NCBI RefSeq assembly: GCF_024494595.1
Contig: NZ_JANHDI010000004.1
Span: 281,662 to 345,661, forward strand
Length of the DNA: 64,000 bases
Reading direction: 5' to 3'
Source of the DNA: Halobellus rarus
GTDB lineage: Archaea > Halobacteriota > Halobacteria > Halobacteriales > Haloferacaceae
Numbering within the stretch: position 1 is the first letter of the stretch; every line of letters begins with the position of its first letter. The notes beneath the pieces were generated by a model. It saw only the letters and a program-made list of their open reading frames with translations. It was not told the DNA's origin and made no database searches. Of the stretch, positions 1 to 8,377 are shown in pieces. Made by a program: the position numbers and the translations under genes.

Positions 1-776
1 GCCAGCCAGACCGCGGCGTCGAGCGCGCCCGCGGCGAAGATGCCGCGCGAACCGGCGCGGTGGGTCAGTTCGAGCACCTCCTCGTTGCCGGCGAGCAGGA
101 CCTCGTGCTCGCCGGTCACGTCGCCCGCGCGGCGGGCGTGGACGCCGATCTCGTCGCCCTCGCGCGGCTGTTCGCCGACGCGCCCGTGGACGCGTTCGGC
201 GGTTTCAGTATTTCCTTCGTCGCTCGTGTCGCCCCCCGATCCCCGCGCGTCGTCGATGTCGTCGAGGATCGTCAACGCGGTACCCGAGGGCGCGTCGCGC
301 TTGCCGTTGTGGTGGGTCTCCGTCACCTCGATGTCGTAGCCGGGGAGCGCGGCGACGGCCTCGCGGACCGCCCGCCGGAGCGCGCCGACGCCCCGAGAGA
401 AGTTCGACGCGCGCAGGAACGGCACGTCCCGGGCGACGGCGTCGAGCGTTTCCGCTCCCGCCTCGTCGTAGCCGGTGGTCCCGACGACGACGGCGACGCC
501 GCGGTCGGCCGCCGCGCGGAGGTACTCCACGCTGGCGTCGGGGACGGTGAAGTCGACGAGGACGTCGACGGCGTGCTCGTCGAGCGCGGTTCCGAGGGCC
601 GAGTCCTCGACGACCGCGTCCGGCGCGCCGGGCGCGTCGCCGCTCGGGACGTTCCCCGGCGTTCGACTCGCCGCGAGCACGTACCCGACGTCCCCGTGGT
701 CGGCCGCGGCAGTGAGCAGTTCGCCGCCCATCCGACCGCTCGCGCCGGTGATCGCGACGGTGAGGTCGCCGCCCAT
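1..776 (-). CDS. dapB: 4-hydroxy-tetrahydrodipicolinate reductase (partial, 3' end cut by window)
   Basis: NAD(P)H-dependent reductase of the diaminopimelate route to lysine; it acts on the DapA product. The N-terminus shows the dinucleotide-binding GASGRMG motif at about residues 11-17. The DapB substrate signature HHNGKRDAPSGTA lies in the second half. About 258 codons are visible, so only a few C-terminal residues are missing. The ATG (776-774) shares one base with the dapA stop codon (TGATG), so the two genes are translationally coupled, with dapA first. The insert after the HH motif (about 20 acidic, low-complexity residues) is typical haloarchaeal padding. Confidence 0.95.
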   Translation of the reverse strand, partial: MGGDLTVAITGASGRMGGELLTAAADHGDVGYVLAASRTPGNVPSGDAPGAPDAVVEDSALGTALDEHAVDVLVDFTVPDASVEYLRAAADRGVAVVVGTTGYDEAGAETLDAVARDVPFLRASNFSRGVGALRRAVREAVAALPGYDIEVTETHHNGKRDAPSGTALTILDDIDDARGSGGDTSDEGNTETAERVHGRVGEQPREGDEIGVHARRAGDVTGEHEVLLAGNEEVLELTHRAGSRGIFAAGALDAAVWL

Positions 777-1693
777 CACACCGCCTCCGTCTGCTCTCGC
801 TGCGTGTCCTCGTCGTCGAGGTCGGCGAGGATCCGTTCGAGGTCAGCGCGGTTTTCCGGCTCTATCTCTGTCAGCGGCGGGCGGAGCGCGCCGGAGTTGT
901 GCCCGCGGATCGCCATCGCGGCCTTCACCGGGATGGGGTTGGTCTCGACGAAGAGCTGTCGGAACAGCGGCGAGAGCTCGAAGTGGAGCTCGCGTGCGCG
1001 TTCGAGGTCGCCGTCGATCGCGGCGTCGACGAGTTCGACGGTCCGCTCGGGTTCGACGTTGCCCGCGACGGAGATGACGCCGCGGCCGCCGAGCGAGCAG
1101 ACCGGCAGCGTGAGCGCGTCGTCGCCGGAGAGCACCGCGAGATCCTCCTCGCGGGTGTATTCGATCACTTCGGAGATCTGTGCGACGTCGCCGCTTGCGG
1201 CCTTGTACGCCCGGACGTTCTCGTGGGTCGCGAGGTCCGCGACCGTCTCGGGTTCGACGTTCTGGCCCGTTCGACTCGGGACGTTGTAGACGATCTGCGG
1301 GAGGTCGACCTCGTCGGCGATCGTCCGGAAGTGTTCGTAGAGGCCCGCCTGTTCGGGCTTGTTGTAGTACGGTGAGATCAGAAGCAGCGCGTCCGCGCCG
1401 GCGTCGGCCGCGCGGCGGGAGAGGTTCAGCGCCTCGCGGGTCGAGTTCGATCCCGACCCCGCGACGACGGGGACGTCGTCGACGGCCTCGACGACCGTCT
1501 CGACGACCTCGATGTGTTCGTCGTGGGTCAGCGTCGCGCTCTCGCCGGTCGAGCCGGCCGGAACGAGTCCGGCGACGCCGGCGGCTTCGAGCCGTCGGGC
1601 GTCGGCTGCGAGCGTTTCGTGGTCGATTTCGCCATCCTGGTCGAACGGCGTGGTCATCGCGGGGAACACGCCGGTGAAGTCGATCTGTGTCAT
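776..1693 (-). CDS. dapA: 4-hydroxy-tetrahydrodipicolinate synthase
   Basis: Condenses pyruvate with aspartate semialdehyde, the first committed step of lysine synthesis. The 305-residue TIM-barrel protein has the family landmarks: GSTGES near residue 48, the catalytic Tyr in YNVPSRTGQN, the Schiff-base Lys in YKAASGD and GRGVISV towards the C-terminal third. It lies directly upstream of dapB and overlaps it by one base. The final 30 residues are acidic and low in complexity. Relatives in the same family include KDG aldolase and N-acetylneuraminate lyase, but the dapB partner makes DapA the best call. Confidence 0.93.
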   Translation of the reverse strand: MTQIDFTGVFPAMTTPFDQDGEIDHETLAADARRLEAAGVAGLVPAGSTGESATLTHDEHIEVVETVVEAVDDVPVVAGSGSNSTREALNLSRRAADAGADALLLISPYYNKPEQAGLYEHFRTIADEVDLPQIVYNVPSRTGQNVEPETVADLATHENVRAYKAASGDVAQISEVIEYTREEDLAVLSGDDALTLPVCSLGGRGVISVAGNVEPERTVELVDAAIDGDLERARELHFELSPLFRQLFVETNPIPVKAAMAIRGHNSGALRPPLTEIEPENRADLERILADLDDEDTQREQTEAV

Positions 1694-2049
1694 CGTTGTA
1701 GGGTGTACTGTCGTCTACCGTGTAGGGTGTGTCGGTTGTTCGTCGCCGATCCGTGGGTTTCGACGTCGGTCGACGGTCGAACGTCGGTGCGCGCCCGGCC
1801 GGAGGCCGCCAGGGACGGGGATGCCACTCCCGCCCAGAGCGTCAGGGCGCGCGTTTTTTACTGGTGAAAAGGGAGCCACGCGTCGCTGACTGACGGGGCG
1901 AGTCCGTCGAAGTCGACGTGGCACGCGTCACACTGGGCAGTGGACGCTCCGGAATAATATACGTTTCGTCGTCGAACGCCGATGACGGCAAATCGGAGGT
2001 CCCACCGCAGGACCGGACATTCATGTACTATGACGCCCCCAGGGACAGT
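1694..2049. other. Intergenic region between dapA and the NYN gene
   Basis: About 356 bp between divergent genes. It holds a T-rich patch (gcgcgcgttttttac, near 1845-1860) that reads as an A-rich promoter-like element towards dapA, and a TATA-like element for the NYN gene at 1953-1961. Short reading frames on both strands have no recognisable protein character. I see no RNA gene here. Confidence 0.5.
1953..1961 (+). promoter_or_regulatory. TATA-like element for the NYN-domain gene
   Basis: AATAATATA in a GC-rich background. It would place a transcription start near 1985 and give a 5' leader of roughly 65 nt before the ATG at 2050, or about 40 nt before an alternative ATG at 2023. Confidence 0.45.
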
Positions 2050-2547
2050 ATGACCGAGATTCACCCGAGTCAGCGGGTGGCGATGCTCGCGGACGCACAG
2101 AACCTCTATCACACCGCCCAGAGTCTCTACTCGCGGAACATCGACTACTCCGCGCTCTTGGAGAAGGGCGTCGCGGGGCGGGAACTCACCCGCGCCATCG
2201 CGTACGTCGTCCGCGCGGACTCGCCCGACGAGGAGAGCTTCTTCGAGGCGCTCGCCGACATCGGCTTCGAGCCGAAGATCAAGGAGATCAAGACGTTCGG
2301 CGACGGGTCGAAGAAGGCCGACTGGGACGTCGGGATGAGCCTCGACGCCGTCACGCTCGCGAACCACGTCGACACGGTCGTCCTCTGTACGGGCGACGGC
2401 GACTTTTCCAGGCTGTGTTCGCATCTCCGACACGAGGGCGTCCGCGTCGAGGTGATGGCGTTCAAGGAATCGACCGCCGAGGAACTGATCGAGGCGACGG
2501 ACGCGTTCATCGACCTCTCCGAACGCCAAGACACGTTCCTGCTCTAG
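2050..2547 (+). CDS. NYN domain (LabA/DUF88-type, PIN-like) protein
   Basis: A 165-residue protein with the NYN fold, related to PIN-type RNases. The acidic metal-binding positions are visible as MLADAQN near the N-terminus, WDVGMSLD in the middle and TGDGDF near residue 115, followed by the C-terminal strand with EVMAF. The family is predicted to cleave RNA or to act in RNA turnover; no substrate can be read from context. I take the start at MTEIHPSQR because similarity to the domain begins there; an in-frame ATG at 2023 would add nine residues. The gene is monocistronic, between the divergent dapA and a convergent small membrane protein gene. Confidence 0.8.
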   Translation: MTEIHPSQRVAMLADAQNLYHTAQSLYSRNIDYSALLEKGVAGRELTRAIAYVVRADSPDEESFFEALADIGFEPKIKEIKTFGDGSKKADWDVGMSLDAVTLANHVDTVVLCTGDGDFSRLCSHLRHEGVRVEVMAFKESTAEELIEATDAFIDLSERQDTFLL

Positions 2548-2606
2548 AAACCGTCCCGCCGACCACGACGGCTCCCCGACCGAGGGTGCGAGCCCGGGCC
2601 CCAGAC

Positions 2607-2783
2607 TCAGGCGGCGCGGGCGTCGGACCCGCCGGCTCTGAGCGCCGCGAGCGCCGTGCCGACCACGGCGACGCCGGCGATAGTTCCGGCGAGATAGCCG
2701 CTGACGCCCGCCTCGAAGAAGAGGCCGCTGCTCGCGAAGAGCAGCAGCGCACCGAACCCGACCAACCGGACGTCGACTGTCAT
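2607..2783 (-). CDS. Small two-helix membrane protein
   Basis: A 58-residue protein starting MTVDVRLVGF. Two hydrophobic segments fill it: about residues 8-28 and 33-50. The end is a short polar tail (RAGGSDARAA). The ATG at 2783 is preferred to the upstream in-frame start, since the extra 28 residues have no membrane character and cross the likely promoter. A TATA-like TATATA lies about 28 nt upstream (near 2810). I do not recognise a family and infer no function beyond membrane insertion. Confidence 0.6.
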   Translation of the reverse strand: MTVDVRLVGFGALLLFASSGLFFEAGVSGYLAGTIAGVAVVGTALAALRAGGSDARAA

Positions 2784-2947
2784 ACTCGACTCGGAGAACG
2801 CGTCGGTATATATGAGTTTCCGAGTCGCGAGAGTGTGCGAACACGGCGCATAGGTCGTCGGAGGCACCCACTCGACCGCCTCGGGTGAGGGGTTGGAACG
2901 CCCCCGCGGACCGCGAACGTCTTGCCGCTCCGCGGTGAAGCGGGGTT

Positions 2948-3442
2948 ATGAGCGACGCAGACGGCGATGGGGAGACGATGCCGGAGTTGCGAACCATCGC
3001 CGACTACCAGTTCGGACCGGGCGCGGGCGAGGCGCTGTTTCCGAGCGACGACGACGAGTCGCTGACGGTGCACCGGTCGACGAGCGGTCGCCCCCGACAG
3101 ATCGTCGCGACCGAGGGTCGGATCGTCTCCTACGGGACCGACGGTCGGTTTACGCTCGGCGTCGCCGGCGGCCGCCGACTGGTCGACGCCTTAGAACAGC
3201 CGACGGCCCGCGTCGTCGTCGGCGAGGAGAGCGAGCCGTTCGTCCGCGACGGCAAGAACGCCTTCGCGAAGTTCGTCCGGGAGGTCGACCCCGACGTCAG
3301 ACCCGGCGACGAGGTCGCGGTCGTCCTCGACGACGACACCGTCATCGCGGTCGGGCGCGCGGAGCTCTCGGCCGACGCGATGGCGGACTTCGAGACGGGG
3401 ATGGCGGTCCACGTTCGCGACGGGGCCGACGGCGACGTGTAG
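2948..3442 (+). CDS. PUA domain protein
   Basis: A 164-residue protein whose C-terminal 75 residues form a PUA RNA-binding domain: the ARVVVGEESEPFVRDGKNAF segment is followed by DVRPGDEVAVVLDDDTVIAVGRAELSA, the usual G-D-E-V and A-V-G-R-A pattern. The N-terminal half resembles the pre-PUA region of archaeal tRNA-guanine transglycosylase-type proteins (TEGRIVSYGTDGRFTLGV). It is therefore likely to bind tRNA or rRNA, but no catalytic domain is present. It converges with the presenilin-like protease gene across an 18-bp gap. Confidence 0.75.
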   Translation: MSDADGDGETMPELRTIADYQFGPGAGEALFPSDDDESLTVHRSTSGRPRQIVATEGRIVSYGTDGRFTLGVAGGRRLVDALEQPTARVVVGEESEPFVRDGKNAFAKFVREVDPDVRPGDEVAVVLDDDTVIAVGRAELSADAMADFETGMAVHVRDGADGDV

Positions 3443-3460
3443 TCCGGGCGATAGCGACTC

Positions 3461-4510
3461 TCAGAGCCCGAGCGCGGTGAGGATCGGAACGCCGCTGGCG
3501 AGCGCGCCGACGAGGTAGCCGCCGATCGCGCCGCCGTTCAGGAGCGGGAGCCCGGCGTGAGCGCGTCCCTTCAGGACCATCCAGAGGAGGACGAACAGGC
3601 CGGCGAACGTCCCGAGCATCGCCGTCAGCGCGGGGAACGTCAGCGCCGGGAGCCACCCGATTCCGAGCGAGGGCGTCAGCGACGCCGGGAGGAAGAACGC
3701 CGCGCTGGCGATCATCACCGTCGGCATCACGGCGTCGCCGAGGCCGATGAAGAACGCGTCGCGGACGTCGTCGGCGTCTTCGACAGGGTCATCATCGACG
3801 TCGGCCGCAACGTCACCACCGCCCGCGACGTCGCGGTCGTCGCCGTCATCGCCCGCGACGTCCACGTGATCGTCGCCGCCCGCGGCGTCCGCGTCGTCGT
3901 CGCCGCCCGCCTCTGCCACCGTTTCAGCGGCGTCGGTGTCACGAAGGGAGTACGACAGCGTCGTGGGCACGACGAGCACCACCGGGAGTTTCAGATCCAT
4001 CACGCCGGAGGCCAGATCGAGCATGTGTTCGGTGCCGTAGACGCTGATCGCGTCGTAGACGGCAAGCACCGAGAGGAGCAGGATGGCGGGCAAGAGCCCG
4101 AAGCTGATTCCGAACAGCCCCGCGGCCCCCGCGCCCATCAGGACGCCCGCGGCGTCGATGACGTACCACTCGGGGTGAACCACGAGCAGCGCCGCCAGGA
4201 GGACCGACGCGCCGATCGCCGCGAGCGGCGGGAGCAGGACGGAGAAGACGTACCACGCGATCGAGGCGGCCGCGAGGACGACGAACGCGCGGACGACCCA
4301 GTCGAGGTCGAACTTGAACGCCGCGAGCATCGCCGCCGTCGCGACGAGGATCGCGACGATGTAGACGAGGCTGTTCGTGGGATCGGACGGGTCCTCGACG
4401 GTCTGATAGCCCGACTCGTAGAACGTCGGCACGAGCGCCAGCGCGCCGAGTTGGACGAGGAGGAACAACAGCGCGGCGAACCCGACGCCGGCGGCGACGC
4501 GTCTTCGCAT
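3461..4510 (-). CDS. Presenilin/signal-peptide-peptidase family intramembrane aspartyl protease
   Basis: A 349-residue polytopic membrane protein with the three diagnostic motifs of GxGD proteases: the first catalytic Asp in VYDAISVYGT (about residue 153), the second in FIGLGDAVMP (about 259), and the PAL motif in LPALTFPAL (about 288-290). Nine hydrophobic segments are predictable. The loop between the two catalytic helices is a 50-residue, highly acidic stretch, a haloarchaeal version of the presenilin exon-9 loop. The start MRRRVAAGVG gives a short positive N-terminus; an upstream start would add 33 charged residues. It probably cleaves membrane-protein stubs or signal-peptide remnants in the bilayer; substrates are unknown. 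Confidence 0.9.
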   Translation of the reverse strand: MRRRVAAGVGFAALLFLLVQLGALALVPTFYESGYQTVEDPSDPTNSLVYIVAILVATAAMLAAFKFDLDWVVRAFVVLAAASIAWYVFSVLLPPLAAIGASVLLAALLVVHPEWYVIDAAGVLMGAGAAGLFGISFGLLPAILLLSVLAVYDAISVYGTEHMLDLASGVMDLKLPVVLVVPTTLSYSLRDTDAAETVAEAGGDDDADAAGGDDHVDVAGDDGDDRDVAGGGDVAADVDDDPVEDADDVRDAFFIGLGDAVMPTVMIASAAFFLPASLTPSLGIGWLPALTFPALTAMLGTFAGLFVLLWMVLKGRAHAGLPLLNGGAIGGYLVGALASGVPILTALGL

Positions 4511-4638
4511 ACGCCAGCGTTGCGACCGACCCACTATGGGGATTGTGTTTCGGGCTGCCGGCGGTCGGTCACGAACGTCGACCGCTCGCGACGGCCACGC
4601 CCGAAACATCCGTTAGGCGGCTCCCCGTACGCGGTGGT

Positions 4639-5580
4639 ATGCGCCTCGATACGCTCGGCGTCGACCGCTCCGTCTCGGTGTTGTTCCCACCGGAGGTACT
4701 CCTCGAAACGCTGGGGGACCTCCCGGTCGAGACGGTCCTGATCGACGGCGACTCGAACACGGACTCGAATACGACAGAGCGCTGTGACGGCGTCGTCACG
4801 TTCGAGTACCGACCGTCCCTCCTCGACGCCTCGTGGGTGCACTCCGTGCAGGCCGGCGTCGATCGGTTCCCGCAGGAGCGGTTCCGCGAGGCGAACGTGC
4901 GCCTCACGAACAGCACCGGCCTCCACGGCGACGCGATCGGCGAGACCGTCGCGGGGTATATGCTCGCGTTCGCCCGCCGCCTGCACACGCACGTCGCGAA
5001 CCAACGGGAGAAACGCTGGTCGCGGCCGGAGTGGGACGAACCCTGGACGATCGCCGGAGAGCGGGCGTGCGTCGTCGGTCTCGGGAGCCTCGGACGCGGC
5101 GTCGTCGACCGCGCGACCGGACTCGGCCTGGACGTCGACGGCGTCAGACGGACGCCCGTTCCCGAGCCGGGTGTCCATCGGATGTACACGCCCGACGCCC
5201 TCGAAACGGCGATTTCCGACGCGCGGTTCGTCGTGCTCACGGTCCCGCTCACGCCGGAGACGGAGGGGATGGTCGACGCCGACGTCTTCGCGGCGATGCG
5301 CGAGGACGCGTACCTAATCAACGTCGCGCGTGGCCCCGTCGTCGACCAGCGGGCGCTCGTCCGGGCGCTGGAAGACGGCGGGATCGCGGGTGCGGCGCTC
5401 GACGTGTTCGAGACCGAACCCCTCCCGGAGTCCTCGCCGCTCTGGGAGATGGACGAGGTAATCGTCACGCCCCACGCCGGATCGGCAACCCGGCAGTACG
5501 GCGACCACGTCGCCTCGATCGTCGCCGAGAGCGTCCGGCGTATCCGCGCCGGCGAGGATCCGGTCAACCGCGTCTGCTGA
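4639..5580 (+). CDS. D-2-hydroxyacid dehydrogenase (phosphoglycerate dehydrogenase-like)
   Basis: A 313-residue NAD-dependent dehydrogenase. The Rossmann motif GLGSLGRG lies near residue 150. The catalytic Arg is in LINVARGPVVDQ, the Glu in DVFETEPLP and the His in TPHAGSATRQ. There is no ACT regulatory domain, so it is more likely a general D-2-hydroxyacid (glyoxylate or phenyllactate-type) dehydrogenase than SerA. The start at 4639 is chosen because the 32 upstream codons look non-coding and run into the divergent protease promoter. Substrate cannot be assigned from sequence. Confidence 0.88.
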   Translation: MRLDTLGVDRSVSVLFPPEVLLETLGDLPVETVLIDGDSNTDSNTTERCDGVVTFEYRPSLLDASWVHSVQAGVDRFPQERFREANVRLTNSTGLHGDAIGETVAGYMLAFARRLHTHVANQREKRWSRPEWDEPWTIAGERACVVGLGSLGRGVVDRATGLGLDVDGVRRTPVPEPGVHRMYTPDALETAISDARFVVLTVPLTPETEGMVDADVFAAMREDAYLINVARGPVVDQRALVRALEDGGIAGAALDVFETEPLPESSPLWEMDEVIVTPHAGSATRQYGDHVASIVAESVRRIRAGEDPVNRVC

Positions 5581-5654
5581 GGGCTCCGCTCGCTGGCGTC
5601 CGTTGCGGTCGAAAAGAAATCCACCGCGCGTCCGGCGAAGTCGAGCGCTCTTCG

Positions 5655-5882
5655 TTACCGCGCGTAGAGCCGTTTCCCGACGAGGGACGCCGGCCGAACG
5701 TCGCCCGCGGGCGTGACGGCGACGTAGGGACGGGAAACCGGCCCGAAGACGTCGACGACGCGGCCGACCGCCGACAGCGACTCGTCGACGGCCTGCGCGC
5801 CGATGTCGGGGTGGTCGGCGTCGTCACAGCGGACGATGAGGAGGTTCTGCGCCGTTCGCGAGACGGTTCCGAGGCGCTGCAT
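5655..5882 (-). CDS. gar1: H/ACA ribonucleoprotein protein Gar1
   Basis: A 75-residue beta-barrel protein of the archaeal H/ACA RNP, which guides pseudouridylation of rRNA with Cbf5, Nop10 and L7Ae. The conserved core IVRCDD, the VGRVVDVFGPVSRPYVAV segment and the C-terminal LVGKRLYAR match archaeal Gar1. It follows srp19 with a 2-bp gap on the same strand, a pairing common in haloarchaea. Confidence 0.92.
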   Translation of the reverse strand: MQRLGTVSRTAQNLLIVRCDDADHPDIGAQAVDESLSAVGRVVDVFGPVSRPYVAVTPAGDVRPASLVGKRLYAR

Positions 5883-5884
5883 CG

Positions 5885-6166
5885 TCAGTCCCGGAGGATC
5901 CCGACGTAGGCGGCGACCGCCTGCACGAGGTCGTTCTTCGTCGAGTCCTCAGCGCCCTTCACGAGCACGCGACCGCGGGCGTCCCACTCGCGGGGATGCG
6001 TCACGTCGCGTTCGATCACGGCGTCGTAGCCGATCTGCTGGACGGCCTGCGCGATCTCGTCGACCGTCGGCTCCTCGACGGCGTCGTCGAGCGGGACCCG
6101 ACGGCCGTCCTCGCGGGAGACCGACGCGTCGAGGTAGCGCGGCCAGATGACGTTCTCGACAGCCAT
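5885..6166 (-). CDS. srp19: Signal recognition particle 19 kDa protein
   Basis: A 93-residue SRP19, which binds helices 6 and 8 of 7S RNA and primes SRP54 binding. The N-terminal [20 protein letters not shown] is the family signature, followed by the RGRVLVKG loop. Its RNA partner is also in this window (25968-26278). The two genes srp19-gar1 form a short operon driven by the TATA-like element at 6191-6198. Confidence 0.95.
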   Translation of the reverse strand: MAVENVIWPRYLDASVSREDGRRVPLDDAVEEPTVDEIAQAVQQIGYDAVIERDVTHPREWDARGRVLVKGAEDSTKNDLVQAVAAYVGILRD

Positions 6167-6190
6167 AGTCCAACGACCGCGACGCGCCCG

Positions 6191-6198
6191 TAATACGG
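6191..6198 (-). promoter_or_regulatory. TATA-like element for srp19-gar1
   Basis: On the minus strand CCGTATTA is centred about 28 nt upstream of the srp19 ATG (6166), which predicts a leaderless transcript. Confidence 0.5.
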
Positions 6199-6265
6199 TT
6201 GTGGTCCCGCCCGCGACCGGCCGACCCGCACAGGAGTAGAGCGATCGCCACCGCCCGAGTCGACA

Positions 6266-6275
6266 TTCTTTATCC
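6266..6275 (+). promoter_or_regulatory. TATA-like element for the M24 peptidase gene
   Basis: TTCTTTATCC is centred about 26 nt before the ATG at 6297, consistent with leaderless transcription. Confidence 0.55.
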
Positions 6276-6296
6276 GCCCGCCCGCGACCATCGCGT

Positions 6297-7481
6297 ATGG
6301 ACCCGGACCTTTCGCCGCTCGACGACTACCTCGACGAGGCGGGCCTAGACGGCTACCTCGTCGACGCCGACAGTTCGGACTCGACCCAGCGATACCTCTC
6401 GGGCTTCGACGCGCCGGACCCGTTCGTGACGCTCTACACGCCCGAGACGACCGCGCTTCTCGTCTCCGCGTTGGAGTACGGCCGCGCGAACAGACAGAGC
6501 CGCGCGGACGAGGTGTCGCGACTGGCAGACTACGACTACCGGTCGCTGGCCGGAGAACACGGTCCCAAGGCGGCGAAGGCCCGCGTCGTCGCGGCGTGGC
6601 TCGACGACCGGGGCGTCGACGACGTGGCGACGCCGGAGCGCTTCCCGCTCGGCCCCGCGGACCGACTCCGCGAGCGGGACGTCTCCGTCGCGCACGAAAC
6701 CGAGGACGTCGTGACAGAAGTGCGCGCGCGGAAGACCGACGAGGAGATCGAGCACATTCGCGCGGCACAGCGCGCCAACGAGGCCGCGATGGACGCCGCG
6801 GCCGACCTGCTTCGTGACGCCGAGATCAGCGGGCAGGATGGGAAACGGGTGCTCGCCGTCGACGGCGACGCCCTGACCAGCGAGCGCGTCCGCGAGGAGA
6901 TCGAGGTCACGCTGCTCCGTCACGGCTGCGCGCTCGACGAGACGATCGTCGCCTGCGGAGCCGACGCCGCCGACCCCCACGACCGGGGGAGCGGGCCGCT
7001 CAGGCCCGACGAGCCGATCATCGTCGACATCTTCCCGCGCTCGAAGGAGACCAAGTACCACGCGGACATGACGCGGACCTTCGTGAAGGGCGAGCCGACG
7101 GACACCCTCCGCGAGTGGTTCGACCTGACCCACGAGGCGCTCGCCGCCGCGCGCGACGCCATCGAACCGGGCGTGACCGGCGCGGCCGTCCACGATATCG
7201 TCTGTGATGTCTACGAAGACGCCGGCCTCCCGACCCTCCGCTCGGACCCGAAGAGCGAGACCGGGTTCATCCACTCGACCGGCCACGGAGTCGGACTCGA
7301 CGTCCACGAACTACCGCGGCTGTCCCCCGACGGCGACGAACTGCGACCGGGCCACGTCGTCACGGTCGAACCGGGGCTGTACGACCCGGAGGTCGGCGGC
7401 GTGCGCATCGAGGACCTGGTGGTCGTCACCGAAGGCGGCTCGGAGAACCTGACCCGACAACCGATCGAACTGCAGATCTGA
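6297..7481 (+). CDS. M24 family metallopeptidase (Xaa-Pro dipeptidase-like)
   Basis: A 394-residue pita-bread-fold peptidase. The N-terminal creatinase-like domain (about 1-150) is followed by the catalytic domain. All five metal ligands are visible: Asp in [14 protein letters not shown] (two Asp), His in [12 protein letters not shown], Glu in [12 protein letters not shown] and Glu in RIEDLVVV. The two-domain length fits Xaa-Pro dipeptidase rather than methionine aminopeptidase. It likely removes N-terminal residues preceding Pro in intracellular peptide recycling. It stands alone, divergent from srp19. Confidence 0.88.
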   Translation: MDPDLSPLDDYLDEAGLDGYLVDADSSDSTQRYLSGFDAPDPFVTLYTPETTALLVSALEYGRANRQSRADEVSRLADYDYRSLAGEHGPKAAKARVVAAWLDDRGVDDVATPERFPLGPADRLRERDVSVAHETEDVVTEVRARKTDEEIEHIRAAQRANEAAMDAAADLLRDAEISGQDGKRVLAVDGDALTSERVREEIEVTLLRHGCALDETIVACGADAADPHDRGSGPLRPDEPIIVDIFPRSKETKYHADMTRTFVKGEPTDTLREWFDLTHEALAAARDAIEPGVTGAAVHDIVCDVYEDAGLPTLRSDPKSETGFIHSTGHGVGLDVHELPRLSPDGDELRPGHVVTVEPGLYDPEVGGVRIEDLVVVTEGGSENLTRQPIELQI

Positions 7482-7575
7482 CCGCGATTAAGCCGTGCTT
7501 AGCGCGAAGCGGGCCGAGAAACAGTATGCCGGTCGCGGTCCGCGGACGGCAGTCGCCGGGAGAGCGGCTGCCGCC

Positions 7576-8079
7576 TCAGACGGACGATTCGCCCGCGTTT
7601 TCGGAGCTGTTCGAATGTCGGTTCTTCGCGTCTCGGTAGTCTTCGAGCAGCGACTCCAGCGCCTCACCCGTCTCGGGGGTGAGAACGCCCGCGGCCTGAC
7701 GGACCACGTGGTCGTCCTCGACGAGGAACGCGTAGATCGTCTGTTCGCCGAGGAGGCCGAGTTGACGCTGGAACCTCTGTTTGTTGACCGACAGCAGGAT
7801 CGTGTTGTCGTGAACGCGCTGTCTGGCGTTGGTCGGCGACATCCCGCCCGTGGAGGTCGGCGGGAGCATCCCCCCCTGACTGCCGACGACGAGTTCGTAG
7901 TACGCGAAGTGATCGAAGCGGTCGCACAGTTCGGTGGCGAACTGCCGCCACGATCCGACGAGCGACCGTTGGCGGAGGTGAAAACTAACGACGAGGAGCG
8001 TTTGCTCTCCGTCGAGGTCGTCGGGCAGGGTCACCCGACGCCCTTGCGTGTCTCTCCCGGAGACCGTGGGAAATTTCAT
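7576..8079 (-). CDS. Thioredoxin-fold-like protein without the CxxC motif
   Basis: A 167-residue protein. The start, KFPTVSGRDTQGRRVTLP followed by a hydrophobic TLLVVSF strand, resembles AhpC/thioredoxin-fold proteins of the ATP10-like type. At the position of the redox motif it reads FHLRQRSLVGSW with no Cys; the only Cys in the protein is in ATELCDRFD. It therefore probably keeps the fold but not the disulfide chemistry. The C-terminal 25 residues are polar and low in complexity. Function unknown. A leaderless promoter fits at 8105-8114. Confidence 0.6.
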   Translation of the reverse strand: MKFPTVSGRDTQGRRVTLPDDLDGEQTLLVVSFHLRQRSLVGSWRQFATELCDRFDHFAYYELVVGSQGGMLPPTSTGGMSPTNARQRVHDNTILLSVNKQRFQRQLGLLGEQTIYAFLVEDDHVVRQAAGVLTPETGEALESLLEDYRDAKNRHSNSSENAGESSV

Positions 8080-8104
8080 CAGTAACTGCTGTCCTTACGT
8101 GCGT

Positions 8105-8114
8105 ATTGTTATAC
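8105..8114 (-). promoter_or_regulatory. TATA-like element for the thioredoxin-fold-like gene
   Basis: Minus-strand GTATAACAAT is centred about 30 nt before the ATG at 8079. Confidence 0.5.
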
Positions 8115-8342
8115 GGCGGTTAAGCGTGCATTCGCCTCCTGCGTGGCCGGATTCCGGTGTCCGCGCGTCAGCGGAAGCCACTTTCGACTCGATCGACCGG
8201 GCAGTGTCTCGGTGTCGCAGATTCCTTTCCCCCAGCGGTCTTCTAGCGACCGGACCAATAAACGTACGCGCCCAGGTATCAAAGTCGATAACAACGAACT
8301 GGGTTCGGAGGCCGCGCGGACGGAGCCGACCCCGTCATCGAA

Positions 8343-8353
8343 CTCCTTTTGAT
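8343..8353 (+). promoter_or_regulatory. TATA-like element for tyrA
   Basis: CTCCTTTTGAT-type element centred about 30 nt before the tyrA ATG (8378), consistent with leaderless transcription of the tyrA-methyltransferase operon. Confidence 0.45.
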
Positions 8354-8377
8354 TGCGGCGGCGCGTAGTCGGCGGCA

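Larger units (their letters stand above)
8080..8377. other. Intergenic region between two divergent genes
   Basis: 298 bp holding a TATA-like element at each end (8105-8114 leftward, 8343-8353 rightward). The roughly 230 bp between them has no convincing reading frame, tRNA or repeat. Confidence 0.5.

Noticed and set aside
60..1289. 409-residue plus-strand frame
   Set aside because: It is opposite to dapB and dapA, which have clear motifs on the minus strand.
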